Shown here one piece after another: positions 7,622-14,299 of a stretch of 15,386 nt of DNA. The first letter of the stretch is position 1, and every line of letters starts with the position of its first letter. The translations under genes and the position numbers were made by a program. Below the pieces are notes generated by a model, which worked only from the letters and a program-made list of their open reading frames with translations, did no database searches and had not been told where the DNA came from. The stretch comes from Candidatus Apopatosoma intestinale (lineage in GTDB: Bacteria > Bacillota > Clostridia > Oscillospirales > CAG-272), in assembly GCA_018064545.1 (NCBI GenBank), contig JAGHUY010000213.1, forward strand, positions 1 through 15,386, in the 5' to 3' direction.

Positions 7622-7665
7622 GACTGTTTCAAACGGTGTCTTACCGTTTTGGGCAGTCTTTTTTT
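7622..7665 (+). terminator. Terminator of the transporter operon
   Basis: GACTG...AAACGG and CCGTTT...CAGTC pair in a two-part stem (7622-7658) followed by seven T residues (7659-7665), 21 bases after the ATPase stop. Confidence 0.88.
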
Positions 7666-7668
7666 GCG

Positions 7669-7690
7669 GAAAAATTTACGAAAAATTTAC
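7669..7690. repeat. Tandem 11-bp duplication
   Basis: GAAAAATTTAC occurs twice in tandem (7669-7679 and 7680-7690). A related AAAAGTTTTAC follows at 7703-7713. No function is evident. Confidence 0.85.
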
Positions 7691-7789
7691 AAAACGAAAC
7701 CAAAAGTTTTACAAACAGCCCCACAAGGACGGTTTCCCCGGAAAGTGTGGATGTCTCGTTCCGGGATCGGTCGCTTTTTGTGTGAGAGG

Positions 7790-7814
7790 GAGAGAGGAAA
7801 CTCTCTCTTTTCTC
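7790..7814 (+). terminator. GAGAGAG-gaaa-CTCTCTC hairpin, terminator-like
   Basis: A perfect 7-bp stem (7790-7796 with 7801-7807) closed by a GAAA tetraloop is followed by a T-run with more CT repeats. It could be a backup terminator for the transporter operon, or the 3' end of an unannotated transcript. The purine-then-pyrimidine composition is unusual in itself. Confidence 0.45.
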
Positions 7815-8244
7815 TCTCTGAAAGAGTCTGAAACTGAAAATAGAAATAAAAATAAAAATAGAATTATTAAATAAAAAAAACACGAAAAGTGGAGGATCGG
7901 CGGGGGTGAAAAAACGGAATTTCCCTTGCGACGCAAGGATTTTCGCGAATGGCACATCTCCGCGAGAGGGGGTCTCCGATCGTATGCGGCCGTGTCAAAA
8001 AAGTGTCTTTCTTCGCGCCCCCGCGTGAGAGAGGGGCTCTTCTTATACACTTGTATCACAAAAATGCCCAAAAAACGTCCTTTCGCGCACCCCTGCGTGC
8101 AAAAGAAACGGCAGAAAAAGTCATTAACGGCGACAAAACGGAGTAACTTTTGCAGTACAATGGACGCGAGAACGAGAGGGAGTCAGGAATTAGGAGTGAG
8201 GAGCGAGGAGACGAGCCGGAACCTTTCATTATTTTGCTTCGTTA

Positions 8245-8279
8245 TTCCCATTTTTGCGTCATGTTTTTAAAATTGGGAA
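8245..8279. repeat. Inverted repeat upstream of fic
   Basis: TTCCCA-T-TTTT (8245-8255) and AAAA-T-TGGGAA (8269-8279) pair at 10 of 11 positions across a 13-base spacer, ending 20 bases before the fic -35 box. It is either a regulator site or a weak terminator. ACAATAT is also repeated directly at 8279-8285 and 8302-8308. Confidence 0.55.
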
Positions 8280-8298
8280 CAATATAGTTGATTTTTTG

Positions 8299-8327
8299 TT
8301 GACAATATTCCGAAAATGCGCTATTCT
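8299..8327 (+). promoter_or_regulatory. Promoter of the fic gene
   Basis: A perfect TTGACA (8299-8304) and TATTCT (8322-8327) are spaced by 17 bp. The predicted start gives a leader of about 30 nt with a CGGAGGG ribosome binding site. Confidence 0.78.
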
Positions 8328-8362
8328 ATTAGCAAAAGGATGATTGCTGACGGAGGGTGAAA

Positions 8363-9262
8363 ATGAACTATATCAAAGTCTCGCAAGCGGCGGAAAAATG
8401 GGGGCTTTCCCCTCGCCGTGTCAGAATATTGTGTGCTGAGGGGAAAATCGAGGGTTGCATAAGAAAAGGCAATCTGTATATGATCCCGGAGGATGCCGAA
8501 AAGCCGTTGGACGGACGCTATAAGCAGTCCCGGAAGCGGGGTGACCCGGAAGAAAAACTTGTCCGGTTATCCTCTCTCCGCCCGCTGACGGCGGGGGAGG
8601 TCGAGCGGCTACGGGAAGAATTTACGGTGGATTTCACCTACAATTCCAACGCGATCGAGGGAAACACGCTGACGCTGAAAGAGACCGCCATGGTTCTCGA
8701 AGGCATGACAATCGATCAGAAGCCGCTGAAAGATCATCTCGAAGCGGTCGGACACCGTGACGCGTTTCTGTACGTGCAGGATATTGCGGCGAAAGAGATC
8801 CCGCTTTCCGAATCCGTCATCAAAAACATTCATTCTCTCGTTTTGATGAACCGTCCTGAGGATAAAGGTGTTTACCGCCGCATCCCCGTCCGCATCATGG
8901 GCGCTTATACCGAGCCGGTACAGCCGTATCTGATCGAGCCGAAAATGACAGAGTTACTGGCAAAAAACGAGGAACGGAAAAAGACGATGGGCGGCATTGA
9001 GCGCATTGCCCGCTTCCACCTTGAATTTGAAGGCATCCATCCGTTTATCGACGGCAACGGACGGACGGGGCGGCTGATCCTGAACCTTGATTTGATTCGG
9101 AGCGGTTATCCCCCCATCAACGTGAAATTTACCGACCGCAAGCGTTATTACGACGCTTTCGACACCTATTACCGCGACGGCGATGCCGGAGCGATGATCG
9201 ACTTGATCTCGGAATACGTGGACGCGCGGTTGGACGAGTATTTGACGATACTGGAAAACTAA
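8363..9262 (+). CDS. Fic family protein with N-terminal helix-turn-helix
   Basis: Likely AMP-transferase (or related nucleotidyl transferase) acting on an unknown protein. The 299 residues fall into an N-terminal domain of about 50 residues (KVSQAAEKWGLSPRRVRILCAEGKIEG...IPEDAEKP), which resembles the MerR/excisionase-like helix-turn-helix, a linker, and a Fic domain. The catalytic motif is intact: HPFIDGNGRTGR (residues 226-237, catalytic His226). SNAIEGN (95-101) is the class II inhibitory motif [ST]xxxE[GN], with Glu99 expected to block productive ATP binding until relieved. ATG 8363 is chosen over GTG 8357 because the GTG overlaps the GGAGGG site. It has its own promoter and no partner antitoxin gene beside it, consistent with built-in autoinhibition. 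The DNA-binding domain may allow self-regulation; that is inferred. Confidence 0.9.
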   Translation: MNYIKVSQAAEKWGLSPRRVRILCAEGKIEGCIRKGNLYMIPEDAEKPLDGRYKQSRKRGDPEEKLVRLSSLRPLTAGEVERLREEFTVDFTYNSNAIEGNTLTLKETAMVLEGMTIDQKPLKDHLEAVGHRDAFLYVQDIAAKEIPLSESVIKNIHSLVLMNRPEDKGVYRRIPVRIMGAYTEPVQPYLIEPKMTELLAKNEERKKTMGGIERIARFHLEFEGIHPFIDGNGRTGRLILNLDLIRSGYPPINVKFTDRKRYYDAFDTYYRDGDAGAMIDLISEYVDARLDEYLTILEN

Positions 9263-9267
9263 GATTG

Positions 9268-9297
9268 AAAAAAGGCACCCGATCTGTTTCGGATGCC
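9268..9297 (-). terminator. Terminator of the folD operon
   Basis: On the minus strand GGCATCCGA and TCGGGTGCC pair around a 5-base loop with one internal mismatch and run straight into TTTTTT. It lies 14 bases past the folD stop. On the plus strand the stem lacks a T-tail, so it serves fic weakly if at all. Confidence 0.88.
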
Positions 9298-9311
9298 TTG
9301 GGCGTTGCTAT

Positions 9312-10157
9312 CTATTCTTTCTTTTCCGCCGCTTCGACGGTATGGCGGAGCAGGACGGAGGCGGTCACGCTTCCGATGCCGCGCGGAACGGGGGTAAGGG
9401 CGGCGGCGTGACGTTCGGCGGCGGTGCGATCCACGTCGCCGCAGAGGGTGCCGTCCGGGGCGGCATTCATGCCGACGTCGAGAACGGTCTGCCCGTCCGA
9501 GAGTGCATTTTCCCCGATCAGCCCCGCTTTTCCGGCGCAGGAAATGACGATTTCCGCGCCCCGGCAGGCGGCGGCAAGATCGGCCGTCTTCGTATGGCAG
9601 ACGGTGACGGTCGCGTGCTCGGCGAGAAGGAGCAGCAAAAGCGGCCGCCCGACGACGAGACTTCTGCCGACCAGCGTCACGCGCTTTCCGGCAAAGTCGA
9701 TGCCGTATCCGTGTGCCAGTTCCATGACGGCTGCGGCCGTGCAGGGCGGAAAAGCGTCGCGGTCGCCGCGGAACACCCGGGCAAGCGAGGCGTCGGTCAT
9801 GCCGTCCACGTCCTTTTCGGGGGCGAGAAGCACACACACGCGCGCCTCGTCGATCGACGGCGGCAGGGGACGGAGGATCAGAATGCCGTGAACGGTCTTG
9901 TCGCCGTTCATGTTTTGCAGGCTTTCTTCCAGTTCATCCTGCGTGACGTCGTCCGGCAGGGCGGTCACGCGAACCGTGGCTCCGGCGGCGTGAAACCGGG
10001 AGAGAACGGCGCGTTCGTAGGCGAGGTCGTCTTCGTTTTCTCCGACGCGGAGAATGCCGAGACACGGGGTGTTCCCCCGTTCCGTCAGGGCGGCGATCTT
10101 CGGCATCAGTTCCGCCGTGATGCGGTCGGCGATCGGTTTTCCGGTCAGTTCTCTCAT
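9312..10157 (-). CDS. folD: FolD-family methylene-THF dehydrogenase lacking cyclohydrolase residues
   Basis: NADP-dependent 5,10-methylene-THF dehydrogenase in cytoplasmic one-carbon metabolism. The 281-residue protein has the FolD fold: LGILRVGEN near the N-terminus, PEKDVDGMT (113-121), and the nucleotide-binding GKRVTLVGRSLVVGRPLLLLLL with VTVCHTKT. The usual YxxxK catalytic pair aligns with Y47-E-R-A-V51, so the lysine is Val. The usual GxxxQLPLP aligns with GILILRPLPP, so the glutamine is Leu95. Those Lys and Gln residues support the cyclohydrolase reaction in bifunctional enzymes, while the DVDG segment used for folate binding is kept. ATG 10157 is chosen: it follows AGGGAGA and lies one base after the fchA stop. 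A TTG start at 10178 is possible but overlaps fchA. Confidence 0.9.
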   Translation of the reverse strand: MRELTGKPIADRITAELMPKIAALTERGNTPCLGILRVGENEDDLAYERAVLSRFHAAGATVRVTALPDDVTQDELEESLQNMNGDKTVHGILILRPLPPSIDEARVCVLLAPEKDVDGMTDASLARVFRGDRDAFPPCTAAAVMELAHGYGIDFAGKRVTLVGRSLVVGRPLLLLLLAEHATVTVCHTKTADLAAACRGAEIVISCAGKAGLIGENALSDGQTVLDVGMNAAPDGTLCGDVDRTAAERHAAALTPVPRGIGSVTASVLLRHTVEAAEKKE

Positions 10158-10158
10158 G

Positions 10159-10773
10159 TTATTCTCCCTTATGCGCAAGGCTGTTTCTTACTTTCCGGTA
10201 GGTTTCGCGGCAGGATGCCGTGACCGTCTTTTCCCATTCCTCGGCTTTGGCGTTGAGCGCTTCGGCCGTCTCTTTGTTTTTCATCAGACGGGTGTTGACG
10301 TAGACGTTTAACGCCGCGCCCCCCGCGGCGGCCTCGCACGCGGCGGCGGCTACGCCCGCGTCGCTGACGGCCAGGCGGCTCCCCTTTTCGGCCAGTTCCG
10401 CGCAAAGCCCGGCGACTTTCTCACATTCCTCCAAAATGCGCAGAGGAACGAGTGCCGCGTTTTTTAGTGCGATTTCGAGTTTTTCTTCCCGCCCCTCGGC
10501 GTCTTTCGGCAGGGCGTACAGACGGGACAGCGGCAAAAACGCTTCGGCATCGGCCTCGGCGAGCGACAGAAACGACTGTTCCAGTGCCTTTGCCAGCGCC
10601 ACGATCCGATCCATATCCGGCTGAACTTCCTGATATCTGGCTTTTCCCGACGTCAGATTCCCCACCATTTCACAGAGTGCGGCGGCCACCGCACCGAGTG
10701 TGGCAGAAGCTCCGCCGCCGCCCGGCGTGGGTTCCCGGGAGCCGAGAGCGTTGATCCATTGTTCTAATTCCAT
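10159..10773 (-). CDS. fchA: Cyclodeaminase/cyclohydrolase family protein (FchA-like)
   Basis: Member of the FTCD cyclodeaminase/FchA family, which acts on formimino-THF or hydrolyses 5,10-methenyl-THF to 10-formyl-THF. The 204-residue, mostly helical protein has the family signature PTPGGGGASATLGAVAAALCEMVGNLT (residues 15-41), the SGKARY segment after it, and later the alanine- and glycine-rich AVSDAGVAAAACEAAAGGAALNVYVN. ATG 10773 follows AAGGAGA. The gap to folD is one base, so the two are almost certainly co-translated. Given the altered FolD, the cyclohydrolase role is the more likely one; a cyclodeaminase role cannot be excluded from sequence. Confidence 0.87.
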   Translation of the reverse strand: MELEQWINALGSREPTPGGGGASATLGAVAAALCEMVGNLTSGKARYQEVQPDMDRIVALAKALEQSFLSLAEADAEAFLPLSRLYALPKDAEGREEKLEIALKNAALVPLRILEECEKVAGLCAELAEKGSRLAVSDAGVAAAACEAAAGGAALNVYVNTRLMKNKETAEALNAKAEEWEKTVTASCRETYRKVRNSLAHKGE

Positions 10774-10791
10774 TTCAATCTCCTTTTATCC

Positions 10792-10862
10792 CCGTCTGCT
10801 GAATCATCCGAAAGTGCCGCCGCAGAGCGGCAAAAAGGCCTTTTGGGATTGTGAACAGACGG
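10792..10862 (-). other. Structured spacer between recO and fchA
   Basis: CCGTCTG (10792-10798) and CAGACGG (10856-10862) can close a long stem around two elements: GCCGC-N6-GCGGC (10816-10831) and the perfect palindrome AAAAGGCCTTTT (10833-10844). In the minus-strand transcript this would fold just before the fchA ribosome binding site. It could be a processing site, an attenuator or a leader element. I do not recognise a tetrahydrofolate riboswitch in it. Confidence 0.45.
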
Positions 10863-10865
10863 TCG

Positions 10866-11672
10866 CTATATCACGGAATGATAAAAATCCAGCGTCCGGA
10901 ACTCGCGATCCAGATGGCAGAGCAGATATTTTTCACAGACGGAAGCAAAATCCGAAAGGGCGTCTTGCGGCAGATCGAACGAAAACAGTCGTTCCGGCCT
11001 CGAATATACCGCGTACCGCATGGCGACGAAGACCTCGGGCGCGATCGGGACGATCAGATGAGCGGCCGAATAGATGCCCTCTGCCTCATTTTCTTTCCGA
11101 AGTTCCGTTTCCATTTCCCCCGAATTTTTGTGAAAGCAGTCTTCGCAACGGAACGTCCCCTCCGGAATGTCCAAATAATAAGTGGAGAACTGATACTTTC
11201 CGCACCCCGCGCAACCGACCAGATCGGGCATGAATCCGGCGCCGGCGAGACTGCGCAGTTCAAAGACCGCTTTGATGAGAGAAAGCGGCTTTTTTTGCCA
11301 CGCGATGGCGTACAGACTGTTGAGCGTCAGGCGGAGCAGGTCCCCCTGCTCCCGCTGGTCGGAGGCGATGTCTGCCGCGACTTCGGCGATATAACTGGCC
11401 AGCGCCAGTCCCGGAAGCGTGTCCCGCAGATGATAAAAATTATCCGCAAGGGAACATTCCCGGGCGGTGTAGGTCTCCCCGGTCTTCACGATGACAAATT
11501 CGGAATAGCAAAAGAGTTGTGTGGAGACGAACATGGCGTTTTTCAGCCCGCGTGCGCCCCGTCCGTAGACGGAGATGCGTCCGTATTCCGCCGTCAGCAC
11601 CGTCATCATCCGGTCGGATTCGCCGACGGGCGTTTCCCGCAGAACGAGTCCCATGACTTTGACCGGTTCCAT
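10866..11672 (-). CDS. recO: DNA repair protein RecO
   Basis: Recombination mediator that works with RecR (and RecF) to load RecA on single-stranded DNA at gaps. The 268-residue protein begins with the OB-fold region (VKVMGLVLRETPVGESDRMMTVLTAEYGRISVYGRGARG), typical of RecO, with the usual helical C-terminal half. Zinc-type cysteine pairs are Cys154/Cys157 (CAGC) and Cys176/Cys179 (CEDC), as in many Gram-positive RecO. ATG 11672 has AAAGGGG about 8 bases upstream. It follows era by 28 bases, the standard Firmicutes order. Confidence 0.94.
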   Translation of the reverse strand: MEPVKVMGLVLRETPVGESDRMMTVLTAEYGRISVYGRGARGLKNAMFVSTQLFCYSEFVIVKTGETYTARECSLADNFYHLRDTLPGLALASYIAEVAADIASDQREQGDLLRLTLNSLYAIAWQKKPLSLIKAVFELRSLAGAGFMPDLVGCAGCGKYQFSTYYLDIPEGTFRCEDCFHKNSGEMETELRKENEAEGIYSAAHLIVPIAPEVFVAMRYAVYSRPERLFSFDLPQDALSDFASVCEKYLLCHLDREFRTLDFYHSVI

Positions 11673-11700
11673 CCTTTTGTCCCCTTTCTCCGAAAGTTGC

Positions 11701-12588
11701 TTATTCGTTCTTGAATCCGAAATTGGCGAGCAGAGCCGTGCTGTCGCGCCAGTTCTCTTTGATTTTGACCCAAAGGTTCAGATAGACCTTGATTCCGAAA
11801 AACCGCTCCATATCCTCCCGCGCAAGCGATCCGATCCGTTTCAGTTTCTCCCCGTTTTTGCCGATGATGATCGGTTTATGAGAGGCTTTTTCGCAGAAAA
11901 TCTCCGCGCGCACGGACAGTAAGTCTTTCTTTTCCCTAAATTCCTCAATGACGACGGCCGTCCCGTGCGGAATCTCCTCGGACAGCGTCTGCAAGAGTTT
12001 TTCCCGGATGATCTCGGCGGCGATGACGCGCTCCGGCTGGTCGGTGATGCTGTCCTCCGGGAAAAACCACGGCCCCTCGGCGGCAAGCGGTGCGATTTCG
12101 GAAAGGATCACCGGCACATTGTCGCCGTTTTTGGCACTGATCGGAATGACGGCGGTAAAGTCGAAAGCCTCGGAGAACCGGGAGATGGTGTCGCCGATCT
12201 CCCGCGCGGTGGCCTCGTCCGTTTTATTGACGAGGAGAAGCGTGGGAACGCCGGAAGCACGGAATTTTTCGAGCAGATCCCGTTCGGTCGAGCCGATCTT
12301 ATCGCCCGCTTCGACGAGGAACAGGACGACGTCGACTTCCCCGACGGCGGCGCCGGCCTCCTGCATCATGTAATCGCCGAGTTTATTTTTCGGCGTATGG
12401 ATGCCCGGCGTGTCGAGAAAGACGTACTGCGTATCGTCTTTCGTCAGAATGCCCGTGATCCTCGTGCGGGTGGTCTGCGGTTTACTGGAAACGATGGCGA
12501 CTTTTTCGCCCAGCAGGGCATTGAGAAGTGTGCTTTTCCCCACGTTCGGGCGGCCGATCAAAGCGGCAAATAAATTCTTTGTATTCAT
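11701..12588 (-). CDS. era: GTPase Era
   Basis: Essential GTPase that binds near the 3' end of 16S rRNA during 30S subunit assembly. The 295-residue protein has G1 GRPNVGKST (residues 12-20), G3 DTPG (59-62), G4 NKTD (121-124), and G5 SAK (151-153). The C-terminal KH domain has IIGKNGEKLKRIG with the GKNG loop at 243-246. The AAAGGA ribosome binding site overlaps the ybeY stop codon and the gap is 10 bases, so ybeY and era are one operon. The dgkA and cdd genes that commonly lie between ybeY and era in Firmicutes are absent. Confidence 0.97.
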   Translation of the reverse strand: MNTKNLFAALIGRPNVGKSTLLNALLGEKVAIVSSKPQTTRTRITGILTKDDTQYVFLDTPGIHTPKNKLGDYMMQEAGAAVGEVDVVLFLVEAGDKIGSTERDLLEKFRASGVPTLLLVNKTDEATAREIGDTISRFSEAFDFTAVIPISAKNGDNVPVILSEIAPLAAEGPWFFPEDSITDQPERVIAAEIIREKLLQTLSEEIPHGTAVVIEEFREKKDLLSVRAEIFCEKASHKPIIIGKNGEKLKRIGSLAREDMERFFGIKVYLNLWVKIKENWRDSTALLANFGFKNE

Positions 12589-12598
12589 AAAACGTCCT

Positions 12599-13084
12599 TT
12601 ATTTCGCGGTATTCCGGTAGAGTTTCATCCCCGCGAGGATACGCTCGCAGGAGTCGTTCATATAGGTCTCGTGTTCGGTGCTTTGCTCATGGTCGTAGCC
12701 GAGCAGATGGAGCATCGAATGGACGGTAAGGAAGCACACTTCGCGCTCGATGCTGTGGCCGTACTCTTTCGCCTGCCGCAGTGCCGTATCGCCGGAGATC
12801 ACGATGTCTCCGAGCATCACGCTGCCGTCAAGGATGTCCTCCGCTTCCGGTTTTCCGTCCGTCAGCGGGAAAGACAGCACGTCGGTCGGCTTGTCCACGC
12901 CCCGGTATTCGCGGTTTCTGACGTGAATCGTTTCATCATCGACGAAACTGACGGAGACTTCCGCCGCATAGGGGAATTTCTCCTGCGCGAGAACCGCCGA
13001 AACCGCCTTATTCATCAGCCGTTTCAGACGAAAACCGATTTTGATGGTGCTCTGTTCGTTGGAAAAGTAAAGTCTGGATTTCAT
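12599..13084 (-). CDS. ybeY: Endoribonuclease YbeY (rRNA maturation factor)
   Basis: Zinc-dependent single-strand endoribonuclease for 16S rRNA 3'-end maturation and ribosome quality control. The 161-residue protein has the metal-binding motif HSMLHLLGYDH (His122, His126, His132), in which the usual Gly after the first His is Ser, a common variant. It also has RNREYRGVDKPTDVLSFP, the family's second signature. Its start codon overlaps the phoH stop codon (ATGA), so the two are translationally coupled. Confidence 0.96.
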   Translation of the reverse strand: MKSRLYFSNEQSTIKIGFRLKRLMNKAVSAVLAQEKFPYAAEVSVSFVDDETIHVRNREYRGVDKPTDVLSFPLTDGKPEAEDILDGSVMLGDIVISGDTALRQAKEYGHSIEREVCFLTVHSMLHLLGYDHEQSTEHETYMNDSCERILAGMKLYRNTAK

Positions 13085-14100
13085 TTTTTGTCGTTTCTCC
13101 CGGTAATTTTGTATTTTTCGCGCCGTTCGCGGCGTTCTTTGTCATATTTGTCATAGGCGAGGATGATGCGTTGCACCAGCCGGTGGCGCACCACGTCGCG
13201 TTCCGAAAACTCGTGAATGGCGATGTCCTCAATGCCGGACAGCACGTGCATCGCTTCGACGAGACCGCTTCGCTTTCCGTCCGGCAGGTCGGTCTGCGTG
13301 ATGTCGCCGGTCACGACGACCTTGGAATTGAATCCGATGCGTGTTAGGAACATTTTCATCTGTTCCGGCGTGGTGTTCTGCGCTTCGTCGAGGATGATGA
13401 AACTGTCGTCGAGCGTCCGGCCGCGCATATAGGCGAGGGGCGCGATCTCGATCGTGCCGCGTTCGAGGTGTTTCTGATACGATTCCGCGCCCAGCATCTC
13501 AAACAGGGCGTCGTTGAGCGGCCGCAGATACGGGTCGATCTTCGTTTGCAGGTCTCCGGGCAAAAAGCCGAGTTTTTCTCCGGCTTCCACGGCGGGGCGC
13601 GTCAGAATGATGCGGGAGACCTCTTTATTGCGGAGTGCCGCCGAGGCGACGGCGACCGCCAAAAACGTCTTGCCCGTGCCGGCCGGGCCGATGCCGAGTA
13701 CCACGGTGTTTTTCCGGATGGCGTCAACGTATTTTTTCTGCCCGACGGTCTTGGGCTTGATCGGCTTCCCGTTCGTCGTGACGCAGATGCAGTCGGAATT
13801 GAATTTTTCCAGCGGCTGACCGCTTTCCACCGTCCCGATGACGTAGGAGACCGTCTGCTCGTCCGGCGGTGTGCCGAGCGCGGCCATGCCGTGCAGATAG
13901 GCTAAGACCTCATAGGCGGAAAGAACGGCGTTGCTGTCGTCGCCGCGAATGAAAATCTGATCGCCGACCGAGACTTCGGATGCGCGATTGCCGACGGTGA
14001 CGCCGAACGTCTTTTCGATCAGAGCGGCGTTTTTGTCCATATTTCCGAAGAGAACCGAAGTCTCCTCGGCCGAGGTCGTCAATAATGTTTTCTCAAACAT
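13081..14100 (-). CDS. phoH: PhoH family P-loop ATPase
   Basis: Cytoplasmic ATPase of the PhoH/YbeZ family, which in bacteria accompanies YbeY and is thought to act in RNA or ribosome processing. The 339-residue protein has Walker A GPAGTGKTF (residues 138-146), LTRPAVEAGEKLGFLPGDL in the ATPase core, and Walker B FIILDEAQN (234-242), followed by VVTGDITQTDLP. An N-terminal KH-like region (about 20-100) precedes it. ATG 14100 is chosen because GGGAG lies about 8 bases upstream. An in-frame ATG at 14130 lacks a ribosome binding site and would run through the hairpin at 14105-14127. The C-terminus is strongly basic (DKERRERREKYK). Confidence 0.94.
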   Translation of the reverse strand: MFEKTLLTTSAEETSVLFGNMDKNAALIEKTFGVTVGNRASEVSVGDQIFIRGDDSNAVLSAYEVLAYLHGMAALGTPPDEQTVSYVIGTVESGQPLEKFNSDCICVTTNGKPIKPKTVGQKKYVDAIRKNTVVLGIGPAGTGKTFLAVAVASAALRNKEVSRIILTRPAVEAGEKLGFLPGDLQTKIDPYLRPLNDALFEMLGAESYQKHLERGTIEIAPLAYMRGRTLDDSFIILDEAQNTTPEQMKMFLTRIGFNSKVVVTGDITQTDLPDGKRSGLVEAMHVLSGIEDIAIHEFSERDVVRHRLVQRIILAYDKYDKERRERREKYKITGRNDKK

Positions 14101-14104
14101 GAAA

Positions 14105-14127
14105 ACTCCCGTTAGCTTAACAGGAGT
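14105..14127 (-). promoter_or_regulatory. Hairpin hiding the phoH ribosome binding site
   Basis: In the minus-strand transcript ACUCCUGUUA, AGC loop, UAACGGGAGU pair over 10 bases with one G-U wobble. The 3' arm holds the GGGAG ribosome binding site and ends four bases before the AUG. This is arranged to limit translation of phoH unless the stem opens. Confidence 0.6.
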
Positions 14128-14182
14128 CATCCGAGCCCGGTTTGCGGGGGCGGATTCTCCGTTATGCTTTGTTAAAATACTC

Positions 14183-14203
14183 GTGAATACACAAAGTATT
14201 CAC
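14183..14203. promoter_or_regulatory. Perfect 21-bp palindromic site upstream of phoH
   Basis: GTGAATAC-N5-GTATTCAC is a perfect 8-bp inverted repeat with a 5-base centre, 83 bases upstream of the phoH start. It looks like a dimeric repressor operator. No convincing sigma-A promoter could be fitted around it, so its target promoter is uncertain. Confidence 0.6.
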
Positions 14204-14253
14204 TGCGTTTTTGCCTCGCCTACCGAATAATCCGCTCCCCGGAAACTCTGCGA

Positions 14254-14275
14254 CCCGAAAAGGCGTCTTTTCGGG
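14254..14275 (-). terminator. Hairpin after yqfD
   Basis: A perfect 9-bp stem CCCGAAAAG/CTTTTCGGG with a 4-base loop lies 24 bases downstream of the yqfD stop. It lacks a T-tail in the minus direction, so it is at best a weak terminator or an RNA-stabilising end between yqfD and phoH. Confidence 0.45.
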
Positions 14276-14299
14276 CGGGTTCGGATGATTCCTGTCAGG

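Larger units (their letters stand above)
7666..8298. other. Repeat-rich intergenic region without a convincing gene
   Basis: About 630 bases between the transporter terminator and the fic promoter. I see a tandem 11-bp repeat, a GA/CT hairpin, an AT-rich stretch (about 7830-7882), and a perfect palindrome CCTTGCG-A-CGCAAGG (7924-7938). There are also loose repeats of a GCGAGAG/GTGAGAG-GGG motif (about 7781-7797, 7960-7975, 8022-8040) and a purine-rich AGGAGTGAGGAGCGAGGAG run (8192-8210). Open frames here reach only 104-120 codons, lack ribosome binding sites and have low-complexity products. It may be a degraded mobile remnant or contain an RNA; neither is shown. Confidence 0.5.

Noticed and set aside
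7908..8040. Short GTG-started frame after a GGAGG stretch near 7891
   Set aside because: About 45 codons only, rather long spacing from the GGAGG, and it runs across palindromic DNA; not enough to call a gene.
7641..8270. Several open frames of 60-120 codons on both strands
   Set aside because: Products are low-complexity (runs of Phe, Leu, Lys and Arg), starts lack ribosome binding sites, and the frames overlap each other on both strands.
9342..10223. 293-codon plus-strand frame
   Set aside because: Antisense to folD and the end of fchA; its product has no recognisable motif and there is no ribosome binding site.
10774..10865. Tetrahydrofolate riboswitch before fchA
   Set aside because: The spacer is structured, but I cannot find the conserved THF riboswitch core; the spacer is also short for it.
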